Shown one piece after another: positions 52,550-61,153 of a stretch of DNA of 64,000 bases (within the stretch, counting starts at the first letter, position 1; each line of letters begins with the position of its first letter). The stretch is from Agrobacterium sp. AGB01 (GTDB lineage: Bacteria; Pseudomonadota; Alphaproteobacteria; Rhizobiales; Rhizobiaceae). The DNA lies in assembly GCF_014851585.1 (NCBI RefSeq), contig NZ_JACVAB010000003.1, positions 248,001 to 312,000 of the forward strand, in the 5' to 3' direction. Both the position numbers and the translations under genes were made by a program. The notes under the pieces were generated by a model. That model was not told where the DNA came from. It searched no databases and saw only the letters and a program-made list of their open reading frames with translations.

Positions 52550-53788
52550 TTAACTCTCCTCCGCCGTTTTTCCCGCCAAACCGGGCTTTACGCTGACACT
52601 GACGCAAGTCCCCGGCCCATGACGATTTTTTCCAATCCCGAAACGGGCCGATATCAGCCTCGCTCTGGTTTTCATATTGCCAATGCCATGGCCAGTTGAG
52701 TTGCCAGATGCATCTAGACCGGCTCCGTCATCGTTTATCTCAACCGTCAGCCAGTCTTCGCGACGACGAAGCGTCACCACAATACGATCCGGTTGCCCAT
52801 GTCGTATGGCATTATTGATGGCTTCCTGCACGATCCGGAACAATGAGGTCGCGACACCTTGCTCCAGCTCATCCACCATGCCCTTGCTGTCATCGACAAT
52901 TTCCCAGTGGATTGACGCACCGCTGTCGCGGACGGAGCGATCCAAATATGTTTCAATCGCCTGCACCATTCCAAAGAGTTGCAGGATCGAAGGTTTTGCC
53001 TCTTCGATGATCTGACGCAGATCATGCATGCAAAATTGCAAGCTACGCGCCAGCGGCTCCAGCATTTCACCACTGACCTCAGGCAGATGGGTCATGCGCT
53101 CAACACGCCTGGTAAGCCGTGTCAAATCCGCCAGCGTCTGGTCATGCAAATCCATGCCGATGCGCTGCCTTTCCGCTTCCAATGCCTGGGTAAGTTTCAA
53201 GGCGCCGGAGCGCAGTCCTTCCTCACGCGCAGTCGCTTCTGCCTCTTCAATGGCAGACCGTTTTGCCTGCTCGGCAGCGCGAATTGCAAAGAAATAGGGC
53301 GCCAACAGGTCTGCCACCGCACGCGCATTAAACACATCATCCATCGTGTAAGCGTCTGTCGTGTGAGACGAACAACTCAGCGCACCGATGATGTCGCCAT
53401 GCACCTTCAAGGGAACATGCAAGCGGCTGTGCAATGACAGCGTAATGATCGGGCTGGAAAACGCTCCCTCGAAATGAAAGCGCGGATCAACGCAGGCATT
53501 GCCACTCAACAGAAACTCGACCTCGCCAGCCAGCAACGAACGGATCGGACTACCGGTCAACAGCGCGGGCGGATGTTTGCTCCAGTCGCTTTCCAGACCG
53601 CTTTCATAGGCAATGTGATATTTGTCATCGACCAGCTTGATACAAACGTCGAGATGATCATGCGGAATGATATGGGATATTTCAGTCGCAACAGCCTGAA
53701 TGATGGAGTTGAACTCCAACTGCCCCGCCAGCAAACGGGAAATACCGAGATAATGCTCGAATAACGAACTACGTAGGGAATTAAGCAT
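52550..53788 (-). CDS. Soluble GAF-domain histidine kinase (HisKA_3 type)
   Basis: 412 residues from the ATG at 53788, with GGGAGGG upstream; the frame is open to a GTG at 53830. A GAF domain lies at about 25-170. A coiled coil (~172-205) links it to HisKA_3 with H215 in GMDLHDQTLADL. The HATPase_c domain has FRIVQEAINNAIRHG and NDDGAGLDASGN...GHGIGNMKTRA. There is no membrane helix, so the signal is probably intracellular: a ligand bound by the GAF domain or a partner protein. This is unusual for a two-component system beside a sugar importer. Confidence 0.88.
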   Translation of the reverse strand: MLNSLRSSLFEHYLGISRLLAGQLEFNSIIQAVATEISHIIPHDHLDVCIKLVDDKYHIAYESGLESDWSKHPPALLTGSPIRSLLAGEVEFLLSGNACVDPRFHFEGAFSSPIITLSLHSRLHVPLKVHGDIIGALSCSSHTTDAYTMDDVFNARAVADLLAPYFFAIRAAEQAKRSAIEEAEATAREEGLRSGALKLTQALEAERQRIGMDLHDQTLADLTRLTRRVERMTHLPEVSGEMLEPLARSLQFCMHDLRQIIEEAKPSILQLFGMVQAIETYLDRSVRDSGASIHWEIVDDSKGMVDELEQGVATSLFRIVQEAINNAIRHGQPDRIVVTLRRREDWLTVEINDDGAGLDASGNSTGHGIGNMKTRARLISARFGIGKNRHGPGTCVSVSVKPGLAGKTAEES

Positions 53789-53895
53789 TCTCGGCGCCCT
53801 CCCAAGCACCTGCGGCACAGTTTTCAACACATACGAAGAACCATGCTTCTATCTGTCATTGTGCGCCTTGTAACGAGCCTCGTCCTGCATTTTTG

Positions 53896-53920
53896 CGCAC
53901 ATTATGTGCGGGTTCCCGCA
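53896..53920. promoter_or_regulatory. Two overlapping palindromes upstream of the sugar ABC operon
   Basis: CGCACAT-T-ATGTGCG (53896-53910) and TGCGGG-TT-CCCGCA (53907-53920) are both perfect dyads sharing four bases. They lie in the 298-bp divergent gap between the kinase/regulator pair and the ABC operon. They are candidate binding sites for the LuxR-type regulator. A TCCGC...GCGGA hairpin also occurs in the leader near 54018-54036. Confidence 0.5.
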
Positions 53921-54086
53921 AATGGTTTGCCAAGATCAGCCTATACAACTGCGCCTTTGTTGGTCATGCTGGCGTTTACTGGGGGAGGAGCCTCAGGGCC
54001 ATAAAAATCCGTTGAAAATCCGCGTCTTTTGCGGAGGGATCTCTATGCCCCGGTTATAGTTTTGTGAGCCATCAGGGAGGAAATCA

Positions 54087-55097
54087 ATGGCTATCAAAAA
54101 AATGCTTGTGGCTTCAGTCACGCTTGCATGCGCTGCCTTGCCGATGGTGGCACAGGCGGACACATCCGCAAAGAAAATCGCACTGTCCAACAACTACGCC
54201 GGCAACTCCTGGCGTCAGGCCATGTTGACCAGCTGGGACAAGATCACCAAAGAGGCTGTATCCAAGGGAACGGTTGCTGCTGCAGACGCTTTCACAACGG
54301 CTGAAAATCAGGCGACCGAACAGGCCGCGCAAATCCAGAACCTCATTCTTCAGGGTTATGACGCAATCGTCATCAACGCGGCTTCGCCAACTGCGCTCAA
54401 CGGCGCCGTAAAAGAAGCCTGTGATGCCGGCATTACCGTCGTTTCCTTTGACGGTGTGGTGACGGAGCCTTGCGCATGGCGCATCGCCGTTGACTTCAAG
54501 TCGATGGGCGAAAGTCAGGTCGACTTCCTGGCAAAAAAGTACCCTAATGGCGGTAACCTGCTCGAAATCCGCGGCCTAGCCGGCGTATTCGTGGACGATG
54601 AAATCCACGCGGGTATCCAGGCCGGCATTGCCAAGCATCCAAACTTCAAAATTGCCGGTTCTGTAAACGGTGACTGGGCGCAGGACGTTGCACAGCGTGC
54701 CGTTGCCGGCATTCTGCCAAGCCTGCCGGAAATCACCGCTGTGGTGACACAGGGTGGTGATGGTTACGGTGCTGCACAGGCATTTGCAGCTGCAAAACGC
54801 CCAACCCCAACCATCGTCATGGGTAACCGTGAAGACGAGCTGGTGTGGTGGAAACAGCAGAAGGATGCCAGCGGTTATGAAACCATGTCAGTTTCGATCG
54901 CACCAGGCGTTTCCACACTTGCTTTCTGGGTTGCACAGCAAATCCTCGACGGCAAGGACGTGAAGAAGGATCTGGTTGTCCCTGTTCTGCGTATCGATCA
55001 GGCAAACCTTGAAGACGGTCTGGCAAAGACCGAAAAGGGCGGCGTTTCCAACATCGAATATTCGCAGGAAGACGCCCAGAAAGTTATCGCCCAATAA
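54087..55097 (+). CDS. Ribose-type sugar ABC solute-binding protein
   Basis: 336 residues, Peripla_BP_4 fold. The signal peptide is KKMLVASVTLACAALPMVAQA. The mature start is KKIALSNNYAGNSWRQAML. Hinge and ligand-site stretches are 'LILQGYDAIVINAASPTALNG', AGITVVSFDGVVTEPC and 'TQGGDGYGAAQAFAA'. The cysteine pair seen (EACDAGI, TEPCAWR) may form a disulfide. GGGAGGAA precedes the ATG. It is followed by a strong hairpin and then the ATPase and two permeases. The ligand is unknown; a lactonase gene downstream suggests an aldose that is oxidised. Confidence 0.9.
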   Translation: MAIKKMLVASVTLACAALPMVAQADTSAKKIALSNNYAGNSWRQAMLTSWDKITKEAVSKGTVAAADAFTTAENQATEQAAQIQNLILQGYDAIVINAASPTALNGAVKEACDAGITVVSFDGVVTEPCAWRIAVDFKSMGESQVDFLAKKYPNGGNLLEIRGLAGVFVDDEIHAGIQAGIAKHPNFKIAGSVNGDWAQDVAQRAVAGILPSLPEITAVVTQGGDGYGAAQAFAAAKRPTPTIVMGNREDELVWWKQQKDASGYETMSVSIAPGVSTLAFWVAQQILDGKDVKKDLVVPVLRIDQANLEDGLAKTEKGGVSNIEYSQEDAQKVIAQ

Positions 55098-55123
55098 CTT
55101 TTCCGATACCGCGATATCACCGC

Positions 55124-55148
55124 ACGGCGCCGCTTTAGGGCGCCGTGT
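55124..55148 (+). other. Stem-loop after the sugar-binding-protein gene
   Basis: CACGGCGCC and GGCGCCGTG pair perfectly (9 bp) around GCTTTAG, 26 bases after the stop and without a T tract. It is comparable to the hairpins after three other binding-protein genes in the window. Confidence 0.55.
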
Positions 55149-55180
55149 ACCGCCTATCCCAATAAATCTGTGTCGTGCTG

Positions 55181-56641
55181 ATGAACGAAATCCTGTCGAG
55201 AGAAGAGGTTGTCGCCGCACGTGGCGTCAAGGTGACCTTTGGTGCCGTAAAGGCACTGGATGGTGCCGACCTCATTATTCATTCTGGCGAATGTCTTGGT
55301 CTCGTCGGCCACAACGGTGCCGGCAAGTCCACCATCGTCAACGTCATCAACGGCAATCTCACGCCCCATGAAGGCACCTTGTCTTATCGTGGTGGCCAGG
55401 GAGAACACGGTATCGCCGTGGCACGCGCCAATGGCGTACGCTGTGTGTTTCAGGAATTGTCTCTTTGTCCCAATCTGACGATTGGCGAGAATGTCCGCAT
55501 CATGCATGCCGATATGAAGGGCAGCAGATGGCGCGGTCGCGCGACCAGCCTCATTCAGCAGCAACTCGACGATATTTTCCCTGGCAGTGGCATTGACTGC
55601 ACGGCAACCATTAGCGAACTTTCCATTGCTGAACGACAGATGGTCGAAATCGCCATCAATTTCGCAGGTGTCGAAAACAAGCCAAAGCTGGTCATTCTCG
55701 ATGAACCGACATCGTCGCTCGATGCCGGCCTTGCAGAACAGCTTATGGACTATGTGCGCCGATTTGTGCGCTCCGGCGGCTCTGTTCTGCTGATCTCCCA
55801 TATCCTTGGAGAAATCCTCTCAACCGCCACCCGCGTCGTTGTGATGAAGGACGGCAAGGTCGTTGCCGATCGTCCAGCACCAGAATTCAACACCCGCAGC
55901 CTTGTCGAAACCATGGGCAGCGTGGTGAAGGAAAGCGGCTGGGAGCGATCACAAATTCAAAGAACCGGACAGCCTGTTCTATCCATGCCTGCCCGCAAGG
56001 GCGAGGGCCATACGTTCGAGGCCTATAGAGGCGAGATCATTGGTCTCGCAGGACTGGGCGGCCACGGCCAGACCGAAGCACTGCTCGATCTTTATTTGTC
56101 GCGCAACAGCAACTGGTTTCCGACCAAGCACCAGGACATTGCCTTTGTTGCCGGCGATCGCAGCCTGAATGGCACGTTCCCGCTGTGGAGCATTCTGAAA
56201 AACCTTAGCATTGCATCGCTACGAGACCTCTCCAATCTCAGTCTCGTCAACCACAAGCGTGAGGACGAACTTGGCGACAACTGGAAAAAGCGCATCGAAA
56301 TTCGCACGCCCAACATGGGCAACAACATCCTATCGCTGTCCGGCGGCAACCAGCAGAAAGTGCTGTTTGCCCGTGCACTGGCAACGACCGCCGAAACCGT
56401 TTTGATGGATGACCCGATGCGTGGTGTCGATATCGGTACCAAACAGGAAGTCTATGAAATCCTGCGCACCGAAGCGCGCCATGGCCGTACCTTCGTCTGG
56501 TACTCGACCGAAATGGATGAAATCCGACTTTGTGACCGCGTCTACGTCTTCCGCGACGGCGTCATCCACGCCGAACTCGTCGGTGACGACATCACTGAAC
56601 AGAACGTGCTTGCAGCGTCCTTTGCGGGGGAAGGCCACTGA
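55181..56641 (+). CDS. Sugar ABC ATPase (RbsA-like)
   Basis: 486 residues from the ATG at 55181; a GTG at 55175 is equally possible and no clear ribosome-binding site is visible. The first domain has Walker A GHNGAGKST (43-51), ELSIAERQMVEIAINF and VILDEPTSSLD. The second has the degenerate loop GLGGHGQTE, signature LSGGNQQKVLFARAL and 'LMDDPMRGVDIGTK', with D replacing the usual E after Walker B. It is a little shorter than RbsA/MglA (~500). The stop shares one base with the permease start. Confidence 0.9.
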   Translation: MNEILSREEVVAARGVKVTFGAVKALDGADLIIHSGECLGLVGHNGAGKSTIVNVINGNLTPHEGTLSYRGGQGEHGIAVARANGVRCVFQELSLCPNLTIGENVRIMHADMKGSRWRGRATSLIQQQLDDIFPGSGIDCTATISELSIAERQMVEIAINFAGVENKPKLVILDEPTSSLDAGLAEQLMDYVRRFVRSGGSVLLISHILGEILSTATRVVVMKDGKVVADRPAPEFNTRSLVETMGSVVKESGWERSQIQRTGQPVLSMPARKGEGHTFEAYRGEIIGLAGLGGHGQTEALLDLYLSRNSNWFPTKHQDIAFVAGDRSLNGTFPLWSILKNLSIASLRDLSNLSLVNHKREDELGDNWKKRIEIRTPNMGNNILSLSGGNQQKVLFARALATTAETVLMDDPMRGVDIGTKQEVYEILRTEARHGRTFVWYSTEMDEIRLCDRVYVFRDGVIHAELVGDDITEQNVLAASFAGEGH

Positions 56642-57582
56642 TGAAAATTTCTGCCAATACCATGCGTCTTGTCATTCCGGCGGCATCCCTTGCCGTGCTG
56701 CTCGCCGCAGTCTTTTACATGCAGCCGCGGGCCATGAGCTACACAGGCCTGAACCTTCTGTTCAATCTGGCCGTTCCAATCATTCTGGCGACCATCGCCC
56801 AGATGCTGATCATGTCGGTCAATGACCTTGATTTGTCGATGGGCACATTTGTCAGCTTCTGCGCCTGCGTCACCGCGACCTTTTTGCAAACATCACCTGT
56901 GGTCGGAATTCTGATTTTTGCAGGCGCAATCGCGGTTTACGCGGCAATCGGGGCCATTATTCACATACGCTCGCTGCCATCCATCGTGGTGACACTCGGC
57001 ATGAGTTTCGTCTGGGGTGGCCTTGCTGTTCTTATCCTGCCGTCTCCCGGCGGCACGGCACCGAGCTGGATCCGCTGGCTTATGACGTCAAAGCCACCGC
57101 TCATTCCAGTGGCCATCGTTGCCAGTATTCTGATCGCCATCATTGCCCATCTGATCGTCAGCCGTTCGTCCTTCGGCGTGCTGATGCGCGGTGTGGGCGG
57201 CAATTTCCGCTCAGTGGAACGGGCAGGTTGGTCCGTGGTTGGCATTCGCGCCGCAACCTTCGCACTTGCCGGTTTTTTTGCAGTGTTGGCCGGTATCGCA
57301 CTTGTCGGTCTGACGACGTCGGCCGATGCGAATATCGCACTTCGTTATACGCTGTTGTCGATTGCCGGTGTGATCCTCGGAGGCGGTGAATTTGTGGGCG
57401 GCCGCGTGTCGCCGGTTGGTGCGGTTATTGGCGCGCTGACCCTGACACTTGCCGGCTCTTTCCTGTCCTTCATGCGCATTTCGCCGGACTGGCAGATCGG
57501 TGCACAGGGCGCGATCCTGATCGTTGTTCTGGCGCTGCGTATTCTGCTCAACCGGCTTGAAAAGCGGGAGAAAAATCAATGA
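56641..57582 (+). CDS. Sugar ABC permease (RbsC family), first copy
   Basis: 313 residues with about eight to nine membrane helices. 'IAQMLIMSVNDLDLSMGTFVSF' takes the place of the usual GGIDLS motif, and 'LLSIAGVILGGGEFVGGRVS' is typical of the family. It overlaps the second permease gene by four bases (ATGA). The two different permeases imply a heterodimeric channel, as for the YtfT/YjfF pair elsewhere in the window. Confidence 0.88.
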   Translation: MKISANTMRLVIPAASLAVLLAAVFYMQPRAMSYTGLNLLFNLAVPIILATIAQMLIMSVNDLDLSMGTFVSFCACVTATFLQTSPVVGILIFAGAIAVYAAIGAIIHIRSLPSIVVTLGMSFVWGGLAVLILPSPGGTAPSWIRWLMTSKPPLIPVAIVASILIAIIAHLIVSRSSFGVLMRGVGGNFRSVERAGWSVVGIRAATFALAGFFAVLAGIALVGLTTSADANIALRYTLLSIAGVILGGGEFVGGRVSPVGAVIGALTLTLAGSFLSFMRISPDWQIGAQGAILIVVLALRILLNRLEKREKNQ

Positions 57583-58526
57583 GTGCTTTTCAAACCATCT
57601 CCCGCAAACCGTGGATCTGGTCTTTTGCAGCAACAATCGTGGTCTGGCTTGCAACGGTCATGTTCACGGGTGGTGCTAGTTCATTTGGCCTGTCACACGC
57701 GGCTCTGACATTTGCAGCATTTTCGGTGATTGTCGGCATTGGCCAGATGTTTGTCATCACGCTCGGTCCCGGAAATATCGACCTCTGCGTACCCGCGACA
57801 ATGACACTGTCAGGCACGCTTGCCCTGAAATTCATGGATGTTTCCGACAGTCTGATCCTCCCAGGTCTGCTGATCGCCGTGCTGATCGGCATCGGCGTTG
57901 GCATCGGCAACTACCTGCTCATCAAAGCGCTGCGCATTCCGCCAATCATTGCGACACTGTCCATGAGCTTTATCGTGCAGTCGATTGCCATCTGGTCAAA
58001 CCGGGGCCTGCGCATCAAGCCGCCGGAAAGCCTCGCCAGCTTTGCAACAGGAAGCACGCTTACCATTCCGAATGTCGCGCTGGTTGCCCTTCTGCTCTCC
58101 ATCATTGCATGGCTGTTGCTCGACCGCAGCTTCTATGGCCGCTGGATTTCTGCCATTGGTCAAAGCACCTTTGCAGCGCGCATGACCGGCATTCCCGTCG
58201 ATGGCGCACGTTTTGTCACCTATGTGCTTTGCGCCGTTCTAGCTGCAGTTGCCGGTTACCTGCTTGCCAGCTTTTCCGGTGGCGCGGCCCTCAACATGGG
58301 CTCGGAATATCTGCTGATGTCGATTGCCGTCGTGGTGATTGGTGGCACTGCCGTGGCAGGTGGAGATTCCAACGTGCCGGGCATCTGGGGAGCCTCGCTG
58401 TTTATGTTCCTCGTGGTCTCGATGCTCAACACCTATGGTTTCGGGGCTGGCATACGCCTCATTCTGACAGGTCTCATCATCATCTCCGTCATCCTGCTGG
58501 CCGGCGGGCCCAAACCTAACCGCTGA
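57579..58526 (+). CDS. Sugar ABC permease (RbsC family), second copy
   Basis: 315 residues. 'GIGQMFVITLGPGNIDLCVPATMTL' replaces the family motif around GGIDLS, and 'GSEYLLMSIAVVVIGGTAVAGGDSNVPG' is characteristic. It couples to the first permease. The unusual substrate-side motifs (GNIDLC here and NDLDLS in the partner) set this transporter apart from classical ribose or xylose systems. Confidence 0.88.
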   Translation: MSAFQTISRKPWIWSFAATIVVWLATVMFTGGASSFGLSHAALTFAAFSVIVGIGQMFVITLGPGNIDLCVPATMTLSGTLALKFMDVSDSLILPGLLIAVLIGIGVGIGNYLLIKALRIPPIIATLSMSFIVQSIAIWSNRGLRIKPPESLASFATGSTLTIPNVALVALLLSIIAWLLLDRSFYGRWISAIGQSTFAARMTGIPVDGARFVTYVLCAVLAAVAGYLLASFSGGAALNMGSEYLLMSIAVVVIGGTAVAGGDSNVPGIWGASLFMFLVVSMLNTYGFGAGIRLILTGLIIISVILLAGGPKPNR

Positions 58527-58562
58527 TCAGGCGACCCTGCGCGACTGACTGCGAAAGACAAT

Positions 58563-59489
58563 ATGGATAAAGCCATGCAATTCGACCCTTCGTTCCCCTA
58601 TGACATCCGTGACGAGCGTTTCCGCCAGTACATTGTTGGAAATGCCGGACTGGAAGAACTCTACTCCGGCTGCCGCTGGGCAGAAGGCCCTGTCTGGTTT
58701 GCCGACATGGATTGCCTGTTGTGGAGCGACATTCCCAACCAGCGCATTCTGCGCTGGGTTCCAGATGGACATGTCTCGGTTTTCCGACAGCCGTCCAATT
58801 TCACCAACGGCAACACCCGTGATCGCCAGGGCAGGCTCGTATCCTGCGAACATGGCGGCCGACGTGTCACACGCACCGAAATAGACGGATCGATTACCGT
58901 TCTGGCTGATAGCTATAACGGCAAGCGGCTCAACTCACCCAACGACGTCGTCGTCCGTTCAGATGACACGATCTGGTTTACCGATCCGACCTACGGCATC
59001 CTCTCCGATTACGAGGGTTACAAGGCAGAACCCGAACAGCAGACACGTAATGTATATCGCCTTGACCCGGCGACCGGTGAAATCAGCATCGTGGTGGATG
59101 ACTTTGGCCAGCCAAACGGCTTGGCCTTCTCGCCCGATGAAACAAAGCTTTATGTCGCGGATTCATCATCCAGCCACGATATCACTCGCCCACGTCATAT
59201 CCGCGTCTTTGACGTTGTTGACGGCAAGACCTTGGCGAATGGCCGGGAATTCTGCGCACTGGACAATGGTCTGCCAGACGGGTTCCGCCTCGATACGATC
59301 GGCAATGTCTGGACGAGCGCTGCCGATGGCGTTCACTGCTTCTCGCCGGAAGGAAAACTTCTCGGCAAGGTTTTGGTGCCGCAGACAGTTGCCAATGTCA
59401 CTTTCGGCGGTCCCCGCAAAAACCGCCTGTTCATCACCGCAACCAAATCGCTTTATTCGGTTTATGTTGCGGTGACGGGTGCCGTTTGA
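58563..59489 (+). CDS. SMP-30/gluconolactonase-family lactonase
   Basis: 308 residues forming a six-bladed beta-propeller. The metal-ligand residues are recognisable: glutamate in CRWAEGPVWF, asparagine in RLNSPNDVVV and aspartate in LYVADSSSS, with QPNGLAFSPDETKLYV between. There is no signal peptide, so it acts in the cytoplasm. It hydrolyses a sugar lactone, fitting oxidation of an imported aldose to an aldonolactone and then aldonate. It is the last gene of the ABC operon (36 bp after the second permease). An ATG four codons in (58575) is an alternative start. Confidence 0.88.
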   Translation: MDKAMQFDPSFPYDIRDERFRQYIVGNAGLEELYSGCRWAEGPVWFADMDCLLWSDIPNQRILRWVPDGHVSVFRQPSNFTNGNTRDRQGRLVSCEHGGRRVTRTEIDGSITVLADSYNGKRLNSPNDVVVRSDDTIWFTDPTYGILSDYEGYKAEPEQQTRNVYRLDPATGEISIVVDDFGQPNGLAFSPDETKLYVADSSSSHDITRPRHIRVFDVVDGKTLANGREFCALDNGLPDGFRLDTIGNVWTSAADGVHCFSPEGKLLGKVLVPQTVANVTFGGPRKNRLFITATKSLYSVYVAVTGAV

Positions 59490-59508
59490 CGCCTGAAACT
59501 TCAGGTAA

Positions 59509-59531
59509 CCGCAGGCTCACGCAGCCTGCGG
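59509..59531. other. Hairpin at the convergent ends of the lactonase and zigA genes
   Basis: CCGCAGGCT and AGCCTGCGG pair perfectly (9 bp) around CACGC, overlapping the zigA stop codon. CCTGAA-AC-TTCAGG lies just before it. There is no T tract, so it is at best a weak terminator. Confidence 0.35.
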
Positions 59532-60746
59532 ACGCCCCCAGATCGGGAACGGGTCGGGCAGGGCGCGATACATCTCGGCTTCAAAATGCTGCAGATCTGT
59601 TCCGACAAGGCAGGCATCAAGCGAGGCACGAATGGCCTGTTCGTCCATACCCGAACCGATAAATACCAATTCCTGTCGGCGATCACCCCAAACCGGATGC
59701 CAGCGCTTCTCCATTGCATCGAGAAAATCCGGGTGATCAGGCCAGCGGCTTTTTGGCACCGAAACCCACCAGCGCCCCATGGGCGACACACGCGCAATGG
59801 CACCGGCCAACGAAAAGTCGCCAGCCCATTCCGGCCGGGTCGCCAGCCAGAAATGTCCTTTGGCACGGATCAAACCGGGCCATGTCTTGTCGACAAATTC
59901 TTGAAATTTCTCCGGGTGAAAGGGCTGTTGTGAACGGTAGACGAAACTCTGAATGCCATATTCTTCAGTCTCCGGCACATGATCGGCAAAGCCATACAGT
60001 TCCTTGAACCACAAAGGATGTGTCTCGGCCTTTTCCTCGTTGAACAAGCCGGTGTCGAGAACGTCGCTCAATGCGACTTTGCTGAAATCGGTTTCAATAA
60101 TCCGTGCATCTGCATTGAGGGCCATGATGATCTTGCGCACGACATCGCGTTGGTCCTCGCTGATATCGGAAACTTTGTTGAGGACGATGACATCGGCAAA
60201 TTCGATTTGCTCAACCAGCAGATCCACAATCGTCCGTTCATCAGCATCGCCGTTGGATTCACCGCGTACGCGCAGAAAATCATTCGATCCGTAGTCTTTC
60301 AGCAGGTTGATCGCGTCAACAACCGTGACCATGGTGTCCAGCCGCGCAATATCCGAGAGACTGGTGTCATTTTCGTCACGGAATGAAAAGGTTGCAGCAA
60401 CCGGCAAAGGCTCTGCAATCCCGGTTCCCTCGATCAACAGATAGTCGAAACGTTTTTCCTCTGACAGTCGACGGACTTCAACCAGCAAATCGTCACGCAA
60501 TGTGCAACAGATGCAGCCATTCGTCATCTCGACCAGCTTTTCTTCAGAACGCGACAGATTGCCACCGCCTTCACGAACCAGTTCAGCGTCGATGTTTACC
60601 TCACTCATATCATTCACAATAACCGCGACACGCTTTCCTTCACGGTTGTTGAGAATGTGATTAAGCAGTGTAGTCTTTCCCGCGCCAAGAAAGCCGGAGA
60701 GCACTGTCACCGGCAGTCTGCGATCAATGATATTTGCTGTGGGCAT
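59517..60746 (-). CDS. zigA: ZigA-type zinc GTPase (CobW/COG0523 family)
   Basis: 409 residues. The GTPase domain has Walker [10 protein letters not shown] and the metal-binding CxCC motif in [14 protein letters not shown]. It also has [14 protein letters not shown] and the GTP-specificity motif VLNKVSD. The C-terminal CobW domain begins near residue 270 ([19 protein letters not shown]). Members of this branch are zinc metallochaperones induced on zinc starvation. A palindrome matching alphaproteobacterial Zur boxes lies 14 bp before the start codon, which supports that role. It is a single-gene unit. Confidence 0.9.
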   Translation of the reverse strand: MPTANIIDRRLPVTVLSGFLGAGKTTLLNHILNNREGKRVAVIVNDMSEVNIDAELVREGGGNLSRSEEKLVEMTNGCICCTLRDDLLVEVRRLSEEKRFDYLLIEGTGIAEPLPVAATFSFRDENDTSLSDIARLDTMVTVVDAINLLKDYGSNDFLRVRGESNGDADERTIVDLLVEQIEFADVIVLNKVSDISEDQRDVVRKIIMALNADARIIETDFSKVALSDVLDTGLFNEEKAETHPLWFKELYGFADHVPETEEYGIQSFVYRSQQPFHPEKFQEFVDKTWPGLIRAKGHFWLATRPEWAGDFSLAGAIARVSPMGRWWVSVPKSRWPDHPDFLDAMEKRWHPVWGDRRQELVFIGSGMDEQAIRASLDACLVGTDLQHFEAEMYRALPDPFPIWGRPQAA

Positions 60747-60759
60747 CGGCCATCTCTCT

Positions 60760-60781
60760 AAAATGTTATAACGTTACATTT
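60760..60781. promoter_or_regulatory. Zur box upstream of zigA
   Basis: The core AATGTTATAACGTTACATT is a near-palindrome with AAATGT/ACATTT ends. It resembles the TGTTATA-TATAACA-type sites bound by Zur in alphaproteobacteria. Its position would let zinc-loaded Zur block transcription of zigA. Confidence 0.65.
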
Positions 60782-61153
60782 AATTATTCGAACGTGACGA
60801 ACTGTCAAGTTGCAAACGTATATCGATTGGAAAATTGGTCGTGATGACCAGACAAGAGGGCAGTCCATCACGGCGCTTAGAAACTGCAAGGTGTGGTCTT
60901 TGCCATCAGAGTGTGCAGCTAACAGTCCATCAGCAAATCAACATTAAATTGCAATTCGTACGTAATATATCGTTGATGGCAGAGGTTTTGCCATTTTTGC
61001 TATCATTGCGTGTTTTTCCGCAAAACGTCACTGGTGCATCATGAATATTCAAAATCGATACAAACTATAGAATTTTATAACTTCAACCTGCACCTTGTTT
61101 CATCGATGCTTTGGAGGACTGACCAATCACACCACGCACATTGAGGAGACACC
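60782..61153. other. Intergenic region between zigA and the sulfurtransferase gene
   Basis: 372 bp, AT-rich, between divergent genes. I see no supported coding region; short open frames lack a ribosome-binding site and family features. Only the ribosome-binding site TTGAGGAGA before 61154 is clear. Confidence 0.5.

Noticed and set aside
55154..55801. 215-codon minus-strand frame opposite the sugar ATPase
   Set aside because: Shadow frame; the plus strand holds all ABC ATPase motifs.
60835..61044. Small plus-strand frame (69 codons) in the zigA-sulfurtransferase gap
   Set aside because: No ribosome-binding site, no conserved look, and it ends well before the sulfurtransferase leader; treated as noncoding.
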